Positions 13,068 through 27,409 are shown, counted from the stretch's first letter. The stretch: 64,000 nucleotides of DNA from Latrodectus hesperus (GCA_037975125.1 CM075853.1:57523591-57587590); one strand, 5' to 3'. Notes: generated by a model from the sequence alone, not told the origin. Program-made: numbers and translations.

Positions 13068-13099
13068 TTCATGCATATATAAATAGATATATGCATGAA
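13068..13099. repeat. 13-bp-arm hairpin at the SINE border
   Basis: TTCATGCATATAT (13068-13080) and ATATATGCATGAA (13087-13099) are exact reverse complements around a 6-bp loop. The structure abuts the left edge of the minus-strand SINE and could mark its insertion site or belong to the local AT-rich filler. Confidence 0.85.
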
Positions 13100-13104
13100 T
13101 ATAT

Positions 13105-13350
13105 AAATAGAGATGCAGGTGAACCCCGGACTGCACCTTAAGGTTAATGGGTTTGGTATATTCGCCCACCACCAAGTATCTCGTAATTTTCAACCATGGT
13201 CAGATAACAAGGTCACACCTGATCTGGCACTATCCTCTCTATATTTATGCCAATCCAAAGGCTTTGAAAATCACAGATTAACGTGAGCACGTTCCTAAAC
13301 CACAAAGCTCCCCCAACTCAATGAGGGAGAATGTGGTCCCCCTCCCAATC
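13105..13350 (-). mobile_element. SINE fragment, minus strand
   Basis: Markedly less AT-rich than its flanks. Read on the minus strand it contains ACGTGCTCACGTTAATCTGT followed by GCCAGATCAGGTGTGACC and TTATCTGACCATGGTTG. These blocks resemble the body of an arachnid SINE family as I remember it, and the first block aligns with the 50.6-kb copy (ACGTGCTTGTTAAATCTGT). No intact tRNA-like B box or target-site duplication was found, so this is a degraded or 5'-truncated copy. Family assignment is from memory and from the internal match only. Confidence 0.55.
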
Positions 13351-13429
13351 ACTGCCAGCAACAAATTATGCTATACTTTGATGATTTTCAAAGGAAGCGA
13401 CTTAATGCTATTAAGTCACTGGATATCAA

Positions 13430-14370
13430 TAGTCAACTATAGGGATTGCAAGTTACCTTTCAGAAAAATTTGTGATTATGTTTGACAAAACCAAATAAGT
13501 ATGATATGGATCTATAACTTCTGGATGCACGAAGGAACCCTAAACAGACAGGACCTATCGCACCAACCTCGATACAGCATTGCACTTGATGATTGGCATA
13601 TTATGCATATGGTAATGGTTGATCAATCAGTGACTTCACGAAACACGGAGCATCTAATTCATTTTGTGACACATCATTCGATGTCCGATTTTACCATTGC
13701 CATGCAGCTGGGCTGAAAGTCTACAAAGTATCCATTGCTTTGTTAACCACCTTTTATGTGGTGAACAACAGAATAAAACAACATTGTCTTAATGGTGAAT
13801 CCTGATTCTGTCAGCAAGATCGTGATATTTGGATTCAAATCTGTAGAAAGTGGTGTAAGAGACTACTGAATTGTTGCATTATGCATCACCATGCTGATCT
13901 TGCACCCATCATCAAAAATTGAGGTATGATTAGATTTGATTATTCCTGTATCCCACTGTACAAATTGCTGGTACACTGAACAGAAAAAGTTACATCTCTG
14001 AAATGTTGAAACTTTTGTTCATTCCATTCCAAATATACACCACATGCGATCAACCGTATTCCAACAAGATAATGTTTAGTTAAACGTGACGCGTAGTGTT
14101 CAAGTGTTCTTATCACCCAACAATTTGAACTGTTTCTGTTTAATGCCTGTTCTATCAAACTACAGCCAATAGAAAACGTGAGATCCATGCTTGAAAAACA
14201 ACAGGCTTGAAATACATCAACTCACTTTTAAGTCAGCAGATCAACTTTGTCAATATATGTTAGTCCCATGAACTGCTGTTATACCACAAGGATACATTCA
14301 AAGTGTCTTTGATTCTATGCCACGGTGTATGATAACAGTTATATCCAACAATGGCGGACAGACAAACTAA
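13430..14370 (+). pseudogene. Tc1-like transposase corpse (DD34E type)
   Basis: Plus-strand remnant of a Tc1/mariner transposase, readable only by moving between frames. Helix-turn-helix/linker: SHQPRYSIALDDWHIMHM followed by SVTSRNTEHL and VTHHS, in a frame ending at 13716. First catalytic site: GES-stop-F (13794-13808), where the family has DESRF, so Asp is now Gly and Arg is a stop; both are one-base transitions. LNCCIMHHHADLAP follows. Second site: FQQDN, Asp codon 14068-14070 intact, next a TAG. Third: LQPIENV, Glu codon 14172-14174 intact. The second and third acids lie 34 codons apart if one missing base is allowed, fitting DD34E, and about 91 codons separate the first two. The C terminus IPQGYIQSVFDSMPRC...SNNGGQTN ends with TAA at 14370. 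No terminal inverted repeats were found by eye. Full-length core, several stops and frameshifts: dead. Confidence 0.88.
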
Positions 14371-15502
14371 AGATTTTTTTTCATCATCCACACTTCACAA
14401 GACGCTATAATTTCAATCATTTGCTCTTTGTGTAACGTAAAATCCGCTAAATAAATTTTACTGTGATATCTCTGGTCTTTTATAAACACGCTAAGTGCTA
14501 GTCTCACACAAAATATGGTTACACATTTCTTAAATTTAGGAATTATGGAATTTAATTCAATTTATTTTAATCGATAAATTTTAATTTATTAAAATATAAC
14601 TGATATCTATATTACGAATGTATCTGCATTTAAATAATTAAAGTATTTGATAACTGATGTCTTATGCCATTTTATTTTTTATAATTGCAGCGACTTAAAT
14701 AGCATTTATTAAACTTTTATATACAACAATGACCTTTACAAAAAATTGAATATGTCTATGGTTATTATATAAAAACAGTAGCTCGGAAGTACATTTAATC
14801 TTAGAAAGAAAGTAAACATGTATTAATATACATTTGCATAATTATTAGGTACTATATTATAAAAATATAGATAATATTATTCGTCTCATGTATTCTAAAG
14901 TAACCACATTTTTGTATGGTTTGTATTTATTCATATTTGATTGCAGTTTTTTATAATTAAAAATTCAATATATTTATTTTTAAATAAAATTCTAGTTTTT
15001 AATTTAGTTCTCTTAATATTATTTTTATGAATTTAATTTTGCTCTTTGATTAGTCATTATTGACGACGGTACTAGTGTAATAAATGCTGATTTTTAAAAT
15101 CATATACTTAACAAAAACACCAATTTTAACAATATATTTTTAAAAATCATTTTTGTGAAATTTTGACTTCTAATATTATTTTAAGTATTTATTGATGTCA
15201 TTATAAATAGAAAGATTAGAACAAAACTTTTATTTAATTATCAGTAAGAAAAACGCTTTCAAACTATAAAAAATGTTTCGCAATGATTGTTTTATTTTAT
15301 TTTGAAATTATCAATATATTTAAAACCATGAATTTTTACTGGTACCTCTAAGGTCTTGTGTTTGCTTAAATTAATGTTTTAAATATTTCATTTCACGAAA
15401 ATATGATTAATAATAGTAGTTTCCTTATAAAATACTATTCATAAAGAAACTTAGTAATAATGATTATTAATGTCTATTACCAATTTTATTAATTAAATGT
15501 TA
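14371..15502. other. AT-rich sequence, no gene seen
   Basis: The first 100-150 bp are slightly less AT-rich and may be the 3' non-coding end of the Tc1-like element. The rest is anonymous. Confidence 0.5.
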
Positions 15503-15568
15503 GTGTCTATTATGTCAAGAAAACATTAATAGCAATTATTAATTAATGTTTTTTGACCTAATAGACAC
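15503..15568. repeat. 28-bp inverted repeat (fold-back)
   Basis: Left arm 15503-15530, beginning GTGTCTATTATGTCAA, and right arm 15542-15568, ending GACCTAATAGACAC, are reverse complements at 26 of 28 positions (one mismatch, one single-base gap). The loop is 11 bp. A further TAATGTCTATTA copy lies just upstream near 15469. It may be a solo fold-back/MITE remnant or a transposon terminus. Confidence 0.9.
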
Positions 15569-16577
15569 GAGGAAAAATAAGCAATATCATACTAAATTAT
15601 TATATCATTTTATGGTTTTTAATATTATATAGCCTTATGATCTTATGACCTATAATTAAATAAAAAAAATCAAAAGATTTCCTCCATATTCATTTCCAAC
15701 GGTCTACATGGCACATATAAGGCTTTTACAACAACTTAAATTTTTGTTTATCATTCTATATTTTTTAGAACTTTCGGAAAGCAAAATAAAGGCAAAATTA
15801 CATAAATCTTAAATTTCTTTTATCTAGCTGCCAAGAATAAATTTGTTAAAGCCTGGAATATAACATTTTTGTGAAAAATGTCTCTGTATGTTAATCTCTG
15901 TATGTTCTAATCGATATAATTAATTTTAAAGTATTCTATCAAACTTAAATATTTCTAATCAGGTGCAACAAATTAAATGTTCAAATAATTTTCTAAGTGA
16001 ACTAAAATCAAAGTAATGTATTGAATAACTATAGATAACTTAATAATTGTGAAACTCAAATAACTTAATAATTTAGAAAGTTATTAGAAAAGTAAAAGAC
16101 AATTGTATATAAACTGAAGTAAAAGTAATAACATCATGATACGTCTATGAAATTATGATTCTTAGAGATAGACTATATATGTATTAAAATTCCATCAAAA
16201 CGGCAGAAAATTATCGCTTCTAAAAACATGCATATTTTTAAAGTTATATTTGTAAAATAAATAATTCAACTGACATATCCAACAAATATAATATCTGAAA
16301 GCAAGCCACTTCACCGCAAGGGCTGAAATTGAAAAGTTTCAATCATAAACTATTTTATATTACTTAATCAACGCCTACTATTTTATATACCGCACCACAT
16401 AAGAGTTTCTATGGACTTCTATAAACATATTTGTTAAAACATGTGAGATTTTTAGAAAAATACAGAAAATGAATTCAAATCAATATAACCAGCTACATTC
16501 TATATAATATAACCAAATTTATTATTTATAACATTACCAACAATTAGTAACATAAAGAGCATTATAGAAAAAATGTG

Positions 16578-16581
<4 letters not shown>
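15569..16581. other. AT-rich sequence, no gene seen
   Basis: Anonymous A+T-rich DNA; nothing recognised on either strand. Confidence 0.6.

Positions 16582-16667
<86 letters not shown>
16582..16667. repeat. (TA)n microsatellite
   Basis: Uninterrupted AT array of about 85 bp, followed by a short CCTTCAAA tandem duplication (about 16681-16697). Confidence 0.97.
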
Positions 16668-16669
<2 letters not shown>

Positions 16670-16697
16670 CCTTTAACAAACCTTCAAACCTTCAAAC

Positions 16698-18700
<2,003 letters not shown>

Positions 18701-18783
18701 TAAGCATTATTAAATATTCATTTCAATGCTTTTTTCCTTATTTTTTAAAAAGCTTGAATAAATTCAACGTAAGCAACATGTAA

Positions 18784-19649
18784 AGCAGACTAAATTTTAG
18801 GGGAGAAATATGACCCCACTTTCAATGCAATAATGTATATATTTTAATAAAGAATTTATAAGCAATTCTGAAAATAAAATTATTACCATTATATAAACTA
18901 TTAAAATATTTAATCACTTTATTCACTTTTAATAAAACATACGTAATACAAAATCAATATTTACGACTCAAATTACATCTAACTTAGACATAGTTAGTTT
19001 TATTGTTTAAATATTACTTTAATATCAATTTGTTTGGAATGTTTTGCACACACAAATATACATACAATAATATGATTTACAGCAAATATCTTAGATGAAG
19101 CAATAATATCTGAAGCAAAAATCTTCAAAAAATAATGGATTTTTATTAGAACATTTTTAACTTCCACAGTAGAAAACAACATAACAATAGGAATCACTTA
19201 AGGAATAAATTAAACATTATGTAGTTATTATTTCGACTGACATAATTAAAAGTTATAATTTGAATGGATAAGTTTTTCTTAAATTCATTTAATATATAGA
19301 ATGAAAATTTAATATATATTTGAAATATTATTATTCAATATTTAGTCAAAAAATTTATATTGATAATATTTTAACTAATATTTTTGTTAAATAATTCAAT
19401 TATAAAATGCAACAGTAATAGTGAAGAAGAGAAGAGGTCTCAAAGTGATAATTAAATTTACAAAAATAAACAATTTAATCCCTAACAAAATGGTGAATAA
19501 AACAAAGCTGGGAAAACTAGCAAAATAGAAAATAAGATAAATAAATTATAGAAAGGAACTGAGAAAGAAAATTCATGTTTTATAAAATGTCCTTCTTTTA
19601 CTTGTGTTCAACACTCTTTGAAATTTATTTTTCTACCCCTAATAAATAT
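18784..19649. other. AT-rich sequence, no gene seen
   Basis: Anonymous A+T-rich DNA. A 65-residue minus-strand frame (19000-19197) has no recognisable motif. Confidence 0.55.
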
Positions 19650-19970
19650 TAATAAATTCTTTATTTTCATTCAGTTGTCCAGTTACTTTATTGTTTTAAG
19701 CTCTACTGACTTATATGAGGCACTTTTATTGGCAACTTAGACAGAGGGGCATCCATTGTATGTATACCATTTTTTCCCACAAACAAGCACCTCATAACTA
19801 GAGTCAGGGACTAAGTAATAATCCCTGACATGTCATTGTACTTGGAAGACATTGCAACCCTAACCCAATTTTCTTGCCATTTAAAAACTAGCGCTCTTTG
19901 GCTTGACTAAATACTAACTCACAACACGCCAGTCATGAGAATGATGATTTGGCACACCAGGCAAACGAGT
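19650..19970. other. Less AT-rich island, probable old repeat
   Basis: A stretch of about 320 bp with more balanced composition and stops in all frames. It contains a stem-loop GTCAGGGA (19803-19810) / TCCCTGAC (19822-19829) with an 11-bp loop. No tRNA-like box B, transposase or polymerase motif was recognised. It looks like an ancient interspersed repeat or a non-coding conserved block. Confidence 0.3.
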
Positions 19971-22900
19971 CTCGTAAAAATCAGAAAAAGAAAATTATTT
20001 TGAGTTTTCTTTTTTTTAAAAACTTATTTGTAAATAAAGTTTCAGTGCTATGAGGTATATTGATTTATTTTATATATTTTTCTCAATATATTATTACTCT
20101 TGTTAAGTTTAAAATTTATAAATATTTCATAGAAAAGTACTTAAGGAATAAAGAAATAATAAAATATTCAACAACTTTAAATAGTTATATATATATATAT
20201 ATTGCGACAAGCTATATAATGCTTTACTTAAGCTATAGAAATAGCAAATGATTAATACACAAATAACATAGATAAACATTATTTTAAATATAGAACATAT
20301 AAAGAAAATATACTACAAATTTCAGAAATAATGTATTTTAAAAATGACATGCATTCAAAACGTGTACATAATTTATTACACAGAAATTTCAATAAGAACT
20401 CTTTTTTCATTTGCTGTCTCTGAATTTTTAGAGTTCTCTTTTCTTGTTGATATTAAATGAAAAAACAATTAATAACGATAGAAAAACATTTTCTCCTCGG
20501 TAAATTTTAAAACTTTATGCTTCATACTTTAAATTTTTTTTATAAAATATTAATTATAAAGATATTTAGAAATTTTAATATTAATGAATAAAACATTTGA
20601 TATTTATTCTGTATACCAAATTAGTTCAATCAAAATTTTTAAAGCCAAACTATATACTATTATGTATATATTTACTATTCTTTTCCATCTTTGTACATTC
20701 GTTTCCTGAATTATTTACATTGTCATCTAACAAGAAACATAATTATATTCGAAACAAAATAATTAATGTATGATTTTTAAATTTTTTATTCATAAATAGT
20801 TTTAAGAACATGACAGAAATTTTTATTTTTATTTATAAGCAAAATAATTGACAGATGCAACCATTAGCTGAATCAGAAATACTATATTAGTTGGTGTAGC
20901 ACAAATGGGGCAAAATACGAAGCATTTTGAAGAGCTTAAATATATATTATGTATGTGAATTGCTCCCAAGAGCTATGGTTACCAATCATCACCACTGCAT
21001 CCATCTTGCAAACTAGTTAATACGGTATGCACAACATAAATTGTTCAAGACGAAATTTCACATTAAAATATTAATGTAAACCATATTTGTTTTAAATGGC
21101 ACACATGTCTAAATTTTGATGGAAACCACGATTATCAAAGAGCCCAATGCGGCTCATAGAATCACCTTTAACAATTCTTGTTATAAGAAAAATAAGCTTT
21201 ATTCAAAAAAGTATTTAATGTTAAATTCTATACTTCACATTCATGGTTTTTAAAAACGGTAAAGGGTTAATTAATGATTTACATAAATTAAGACATTCTG
21301 TCTGTTTTATAAAAATAATGATATTATAAATTATATTTATGTATAAGTTTTCACCGTAATAATTTCAAAAAAAAACTTTTTTCAAATTACTTAGAGTGTA
21401 ATAAAATATTTATATAAGAATGTCAAAATATCCATAGTTATTTCTAAAGAAAAAAGAGAAAAGTGTACTTCAAACATTAATTCGTATTTAGTGTAAATCT
21501 AAAATTTATTTTTTGCATAGAACCTCAATCATATAGCAATGATTTTTCAAAAAAAATTAGTATATTTCCCTTTGAAACTTTATAAGTCTGGAGCAAGATA
21601 AAATATTTTACTTAAAACTAAATACAATCTTGCGATCATTAATAATTGCATTTTTGTGAAATTACATTTGTGTTAAACATTTAATCATTCATTAGAGTTA
21701 TTAAAATCTTTTATCTAGAGTTATATAATCTAGAGTTATAAAACCTTTTATTAAACAATAACACGAAAGCATAGTATAATTTTTAATCAAATTTTTTTCA
21801 ATAGATAACGGCACTCCCTTAATATTAGTGAAGAAAACTTTCGTCATCATTTGCAATCATAATAACTCACATAAGTTAATTTCTATATTTTAATCTAACT
21901 AACCAAAATTCGTTTTTCGTTTTATTACCATCGTTTAGAAAAGTGTATTAAGTAGAAGACGTAAACAAGCAGTACATTTTATCTCAATTTTAGAAAAAAT
22001 CATTATCTTTTATATTCACTATAACTTAATTTGAAAATCTAGCTCACAAATCAACAAATATCTTTAAGACATTTTTTTACTTAATTTTATATTTTATGAA
22101 TAGAATTTTCTGATATTCTAATATTAAGAGCTTTCATGAATACAGTTAAATTTTCCACAAATATAAAATCAAATTTTTAAATTTTAATAAAATGAAGTTA
22201 GATTTATTAAGGAAAATACATTTCAGCAAAGAACAAACAAAACACAATAAGATAACATTTGATTTTCTTCCCATACAGCTTTTAAAGAAGTAAATAGTAA
22301 TAAATTATTTATATAGGATTACAAAAACTGAATTACATAATTTATAATTTACTGATGAGTGTTTTGTTTTTATTTTAGTCTCAGAAAAATAACTCAAATA
22401 TAGTTTAAGATACAAGTGAAAGAATAGCAGTGTTGATCACTATCATAATTATTAATAATTTATCTCCAAGAATTTAAAGATTAACTGAACTGTTGGGTAA
22501 ATTCGAATTTTTAGGGAAACTATACAACTATACAGATTTCTTTTATAATCATTTGAAAGTAATTGAAATACTACAATATAAATCAACTGTAAACTCGTAA
22601 CAAAATCATGTCTCATTTGACATAGAATGAAATATTTGTGTTGGAAAAATTTCTATAAATGTAATTTTATATTGATTGAAAATAAATCACAGCATTTCAT
22701 TCAACATGATTCTCAACAATATTAAACATCGGAAGAAAAGTATCATAAAAATCGCTTAGTAAATATTCATTATAAATTATGATATTTTAAATTTGTAGAA
22801 AAATTTATCAAATCTATATAATTAGGCACAAAACTTTAACGATGAAGCATTTTTATAATAATTACAAATATAACCCTTTCTGTAGACAAATTGTGTTTCA

Positions 22901-23740
22901 GTGGAAGTCTTTTTTTAATTTACCCACTACATTTTTATTTTTCAGAATTCACTTTACAGATAAAATTAATTTCGTTTTCGTAGAACATACGTACACACCT
23001 GACAGGTAATATTTTTAACCAAAAATGCGAGCAAATTAGGAAAACAAAAAAAATGTATAAAATACACCAAAATGTAATTAGAATGTAAAAAAAAGATCGA
23101 TAAAAAATATTTGTAAAACAACTTACCATTTAAATGAGAATATGGCCTATCATGTAAAATTCTAATGTGTGATTAATACCACATAATTACATACATATTT
23201 ATATTTATAATGTCTAATTTATTATTTTGTACACTGCATTGTGAAATTGCTTTGAGATGTCTAGCAAACCACACACACACAATGACTTAAAAATTTGCGT
23301 CCATTTCAAACTCGTTTTTGAAAATATTAGACGTTAAGCATGAGGACATACATTACAGGAAATGATCTCGTTTCTCAAGAGATTAATTTAAACCAATAAT
23401 AAAGTTATACATATTTTAGATATAAAGTTACTAAATTTATATGTTAAAGTTCATTGTGTTTTCAATTAAGAAACTAAAAATGAAATTAGCATCATAAACT
23501 TGTCACAAAACATAGGAATACATACCTTCAATCATTGACTACAAATTGATTCCCTAAAATAACCTTATTTAGTAAATATTGCTTTTGAAATATGGTGGAA
23601 CACAGTTCATGTTATCAAAAATTATTGATAAGTTCAAATGCGCAGAAGAAAATATCAATACTGCGATAGGCTTTTTTTACGTAAAATTAGTTTCGTGTTC
23701 TAATATTTATAATAAACATAGTATCATGATCAACAAAACA
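19971..23740. other. AT-rich sequence, no gene seen
   Basis: Long anonymous stretch with a short (AT)n run at about 20186-20201. About 20880-21160 is somewhat less AT-rich but has no recognisable domain. A minus-strand frame at 22935-23129 is cysteine- and phenylalanine-rich without a family resemblance. Confidence 0.5.
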
Positions 23741-23749
23741 CAGCTTGCT

Positions 23750-23960
23750 CTTCTTACAAACTGTCAGATCCCTTTTATCAATGAGGGAGAAAGAACTAAA
23801 AGGAAGATAGCGAGATGCAATAAGAAAATCCGACTCAAAACACAAAAGGGCAATAGCTGTAAACGGAAACGGCCGGACGTTGGTTAAAGAGCCTGGCCTT
23901 AACAACGTCAAGAGGTATTAGCAGAATCGGATTTCAGATCTTTATCGAGTTTCCTTTTCT
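23750..23960. other. Less AT-rich island, function unknown
   Basis: Contains GAAACGGCCGGACG (about 23866-23879), with CG-rich words unusual for the window, and overlapping open frames on both strands. The plus-strand frame (23579-23887) ends in a basic Lys/Arg stretch; the minus-strand frame (23687-23911) is Phe/Ser-rich. I recognise neither. Nothing here proves coding function. Confidence 0.3.
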
Positions 23961-24952
23961 TACTGTCTACGTAAATAGTAATATCGATTTTCTGCTATCC
24001 TTTTTATTATCGCTCGTCTTTAAGTAAAATTCCCCGTTATTTATTTTGAACTGCTGAAATGAATATTAATTAGAATTTTGACTGAAGAAGAATAAAAAAA
24101 GAAATTTTTAATTTAAATAAAAATGCAAATGCAAGTATGCATTGCATTTATTAAATTCATTTATATAATTATATTACTTTCTGGAATTATATAAACACAT
24201 TATTTGCCGTAAATTATTTTATCAGCATTCTATAAATAAAACGATATATTAAATTTACATATGATATATTAGTTTTTCATTAGTTCATATATTAGTTTAC
24301 GGGATTTATATTTCAAACATTAAGAACTTCATAAAAATTTTTGAATTTCTAAAACATGACAATAAGAAATATGCTGCATAAATTCCAATGCGTTTAATTA
24401 CATACTTTTACGCATTGAAGTTTATTATTTCATTAGCTAAATATGGTATCATATCACAAATTATTGTAAATTAACAAAATGCTATGTTTGAAAATGTGTG
24501 TTGTGTGCATGTATGTCCGAAGTACTAACAGTTTAAAGAATAGTCTAATCATTTCAAATACCTTCGAGAGCAAGGTCCATCCCTGAACTGAAAACTATAA
24601 CACTCGCAATCCTGCTGCCAACTAAGCATAAGCAATATTAGAAAAATCTTCACGCAACTTGTTGAATGCATTCAAATGATGTACACTGTTAGTATTCATA
24701 AACTTCACAGAAATGATGAATTACATTACTACTGATACATGTTATAAAGAATCTTCTTCGCTTTTAATCATACTTTTGCAATCAATTTTAATATTTAAAA
24801 TGTATATCCATTATTTTATAAAATAATAGATAAAATAATATAAATTATTTTATAATATATCTTATTACAAAATAGCAAATAATTTTAATCAAGTGTAATA
24901 AATTATTTAAAACATTGTTTATATAAATGAAAATTTAACCAATTTATGCACT
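23961..24952. other. AT-rich sequence, no gene seen
   Basis: Anonymous A+T-rich DNA up to the SINE insertion site. Confidence 0.55.
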
Positions 24953-24965
24953 TTTGTAACACATA
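24953..24965. repeat. Left target-site duplication of SINE
   Basis: TTTGTAACACATA, identical to 25245-25257 on the other side of the SINE. Confidence 0.93.
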
Positions 24966-25244
24966 AAAACTAAACTCCATGGCACGACAGCCCATGAGGG
25001 CCAAGGCCTACAGTGCTCATAACTGTTTTCATGACCTAGGGTCCTGGGGTGCGAAGCATATGTCCCAGTTAGGTGGTCAGCCTACCGTAAGACCCCCAGT
25101 GTTTAGTTCCCAAGCATGCTTGGTACTCAGTTAATCGACCCACTGAAGGGATGAAAGAATGAGTCAACCTTTCCCAGCCCGAGGATCGAACCTCGGACCT
25201 GTGTCATGGGAGCGTGAAACGCTGCCACTAAGCCACCGGGCTTC
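24966..25244 (-). mobile_element. Complete tRNA-derived SINE, minus strand
   Basis: A 279-bp element bounded by a perfect 13-bp direct repeat. On the minus strand the head reads GCCCGGTGGCTTAGTGGCAG, with an A-box-like TGGCTTAGTGG (plus-strand 25225-25235) and a B-box-like GGTTCGATCC (plus-strand 25183-25192). These are internal RNA polymerase III promoter signals inherited from a tRNA. The T arm is one base short of a functional tRNA loop and the acceptor ends do not pair, so it is a SINE head and not a tRNA gene. The tRNA-unrelated body follows, and the 3' end is a short T-rich tail next to the left duplication. Composition is far more balanced than the flanks. Exact duplications suggest a comparatively recent insertion. 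Trans-mobilisation by a LINE is family knowledge, not seen here. Confidence 0.88.
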
Positions 25245-25257
25245 TTTGTAACACATA
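25245..25257. repeat. Right target-site duplication of SINE
   Basis: TTTGTAACACATA, identical to 24953-24965. It marks the insertion site together with the left copy. Confidence 0.93.
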
Positions 25258-26160
25258 TATTTGTTATTTATTTATTAAATCAATAATAATAAAATATTAA
25301 ATTTGCTTTGCATAAAGAAACAGTTTGTTAAGAAAATTAAATTGCTTATTAAAAAGAAAGCTTTTGAATTATCACCTAATTATATTAAAGCCTTGAAGTT
25401 ATACTTAAAAACTTATTTTACAAATTCATTAACTTATTTATCAGAGTTTACTTTTATCTAAAGAAATCATTATTTTCAAGGACTTGTTTTATTGGGAAAT
25501 TAAACATTTACAGTTTTATTGCGTATTCGCTTGAATAACTACAATTTCAATAATTAATATTCTAAGCACAAAAACACATTTTTATAAATGATAAAAATAT
25601 TATTGTCATAATACGTAGTTATTTTCATTTTTTTTATTAGTACTTTATTTAAAATTATTACTTATAAATTTCATTTCTTAAAGAAGTCTTAGGAATATTT
25701 AAAAGTTTCTTAATTTAATACATAGAATAATAAAAACATTTTATAACGTAATAATATCTTTCATTTTAGCCATGTTACTTATTAAAACAACAATATTGAT
25801 AGTTAACAAAAATGTTAAATAAGATTTTCTAAGAAAATAAATACAAAAGTAATTAACCCTAATATTTTTCTTTTAAAGAATCATAATAACTGACAAAATT
25901 ATGTGACTTTAAATAATTAAGAAAATTCAATATAAAAATCATTCAAAGAACTTTTAAGCATTCATAAAATAAATAAACGGAAATAAAATAGAGCATTTCA
26001 CTTTATTTTCAGCTCTGAAATTTATTTGCATGCCAGACTTAGTTCTTGAAATACCGAATTTAACTTTGTGGATTTAATTTCATTTGATTTTAAAAGTATA
26101 AAAAAAACTTTCCAAGTTAAAAGTACAGCGATTTCAACTTTTATATATAGTTAATGAAAA
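25258..26160. other. AT-rich sequence, no gene seen
   Basis: Anonymous A+T-rich DNA; nothing recognised. Confidence 0.6.
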
Positions 26161-26280
26161 AACCATTAATCACGCTTATGTCAGTCTAACTCTAAAAACA
26201 ATGGTGCTGGATCTCTAAAGTTTGTAATAGACGTCAGATACATCAATGCAAATGATAAATCACTTTCTTTTTACAAATAA
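26161..26280 (+). pseudogene. Possible reverse-transcriptase fragment (LTR-element type)
   Basis: One frame reads NNGAGSLKFVIDVRYINAND before a TAA at 26278-26280. This resembles the conserved start of an LTR-retrotransposon reverse transcriptase, where a Lys/Asp-Gly-Ser-Leu-Arg-Phe motif leads into Val-(Ile/Val)-Asp-(Tyr/Phe)-Arg-x-(Leu/Ile)-Asn. The aspartate codon is 26230-26232. The reading is short: the same frame has a stop 12 residues upstream of this motif, and further stops follow the TAA. No other pol or gag domain, LTR or primer-binding site was found nearby. It could be an ancient fragment or a chance resemblance. Confidence 0.35.
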
Positions 26281-27409
26281 AAAGCATTGATCCAAAATTA
26301 TGACCTGTATAAAAAATTTAAAGAATTATAAAAGATTTTCTGACAGAATATCGAGCTTTAAAGCAGACTATTATTTTACAGAGAAAATAAATTGAAGGAA
26401 ACCTCTTAGAAATTTTCCTATATTAACAAAATATTTTTCGACCTATTATATTAATATTAAATTTTCTGGATCACATTGTTGGGCTGAAGAATATTTCTAT
26501 TCATTTTCCATAATTTAAAGTACATTTAATAAATATGGGATTTATTTTAAAATCATTTAGCTTAATATTTTTGATAAAATGTCTGTTGTTTTCTATTTAT
26601 CATTTTTCATTTAGTTTAATATTTTTCGGTAAAATACCTGTTGTTTTCTATTTTTTGAAATGATATTTTAAATATAATTTTATCATTAATTGTTAAAAAG
26701 TTTAAGGAAAATTATAATTTAATAAATTTATAAATTTTTGTTGCAATATAAAAATATAACTTTTACATTATATGTTTTAAATAAAAGCCACGTATAATTT
26801 AATTTTAAAAAAATGATTTTTAAATTAACTAGAAATAAAAATAAAATAGAATTTGTTACTTTGTGTGCATAATTTTTCAAAATTTAAGCAATACTTTATA
26901 TAGTACTTAAAGCAAGTACTGTTTAATATATTTAATAATATCTAAGTAATATTTGCAATCATATTATACTATTTCCATAACGAAGCATTTTAGGAAAAGT
27001 TTTTAAGAATTTATTCAAAAACTAATTCAAATAAGTATTTACACTGCTTGCTTGAATGATTCATTATATTTTCAAGAAAATTACGAAACAAAATTTTGTA
27101 CAATTCCAAAAAACTAGGGAAAAAATTTTCATCAAAGCATTAGTTTTTCGTGTTTGTAATATATAGTAAATTTCAACATCAGGTAAGTAAATAGATGTTT
27201 AATTTCATTAAACCGCAGTAAAATTACCATAAAGTTACAATGAAATAAGAAAAAGTGTGTAGGCATGCTTTCAAAAAACACCTTTAAAAATGAAGCGAAC
27301 AAAAAAACTTTATTAATTAACTGCAATCGATTTTAATCGAAGTAGTACTAATTAAAGACACACATATAAGTAATAAATAAAATATCCGATATTCTATAGT
27401 TATATATAA
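26281..27409. other. AT-rich sequence, no gene seen
   Basis: Anonymous A+T-rich DNA. A near-duplicate of the word TAAAATNCCTGTTGTTTTCTA occurs at about 26575-26597 and 26630-26651. Confidence 0.5.

Noticed and set aside
13940..14188. 82-residue minus-strand frame
   Set aside because: Antisense shadow of the plus-strand Tc1-like transposase, whose motifs read clearly in the sense direction.
25180..25244. tRNA gene on the minus strand
   Set aside because: T loop is one base short, acceptor ends do not pair, and target-site duplications bound a longer element: a SINE.
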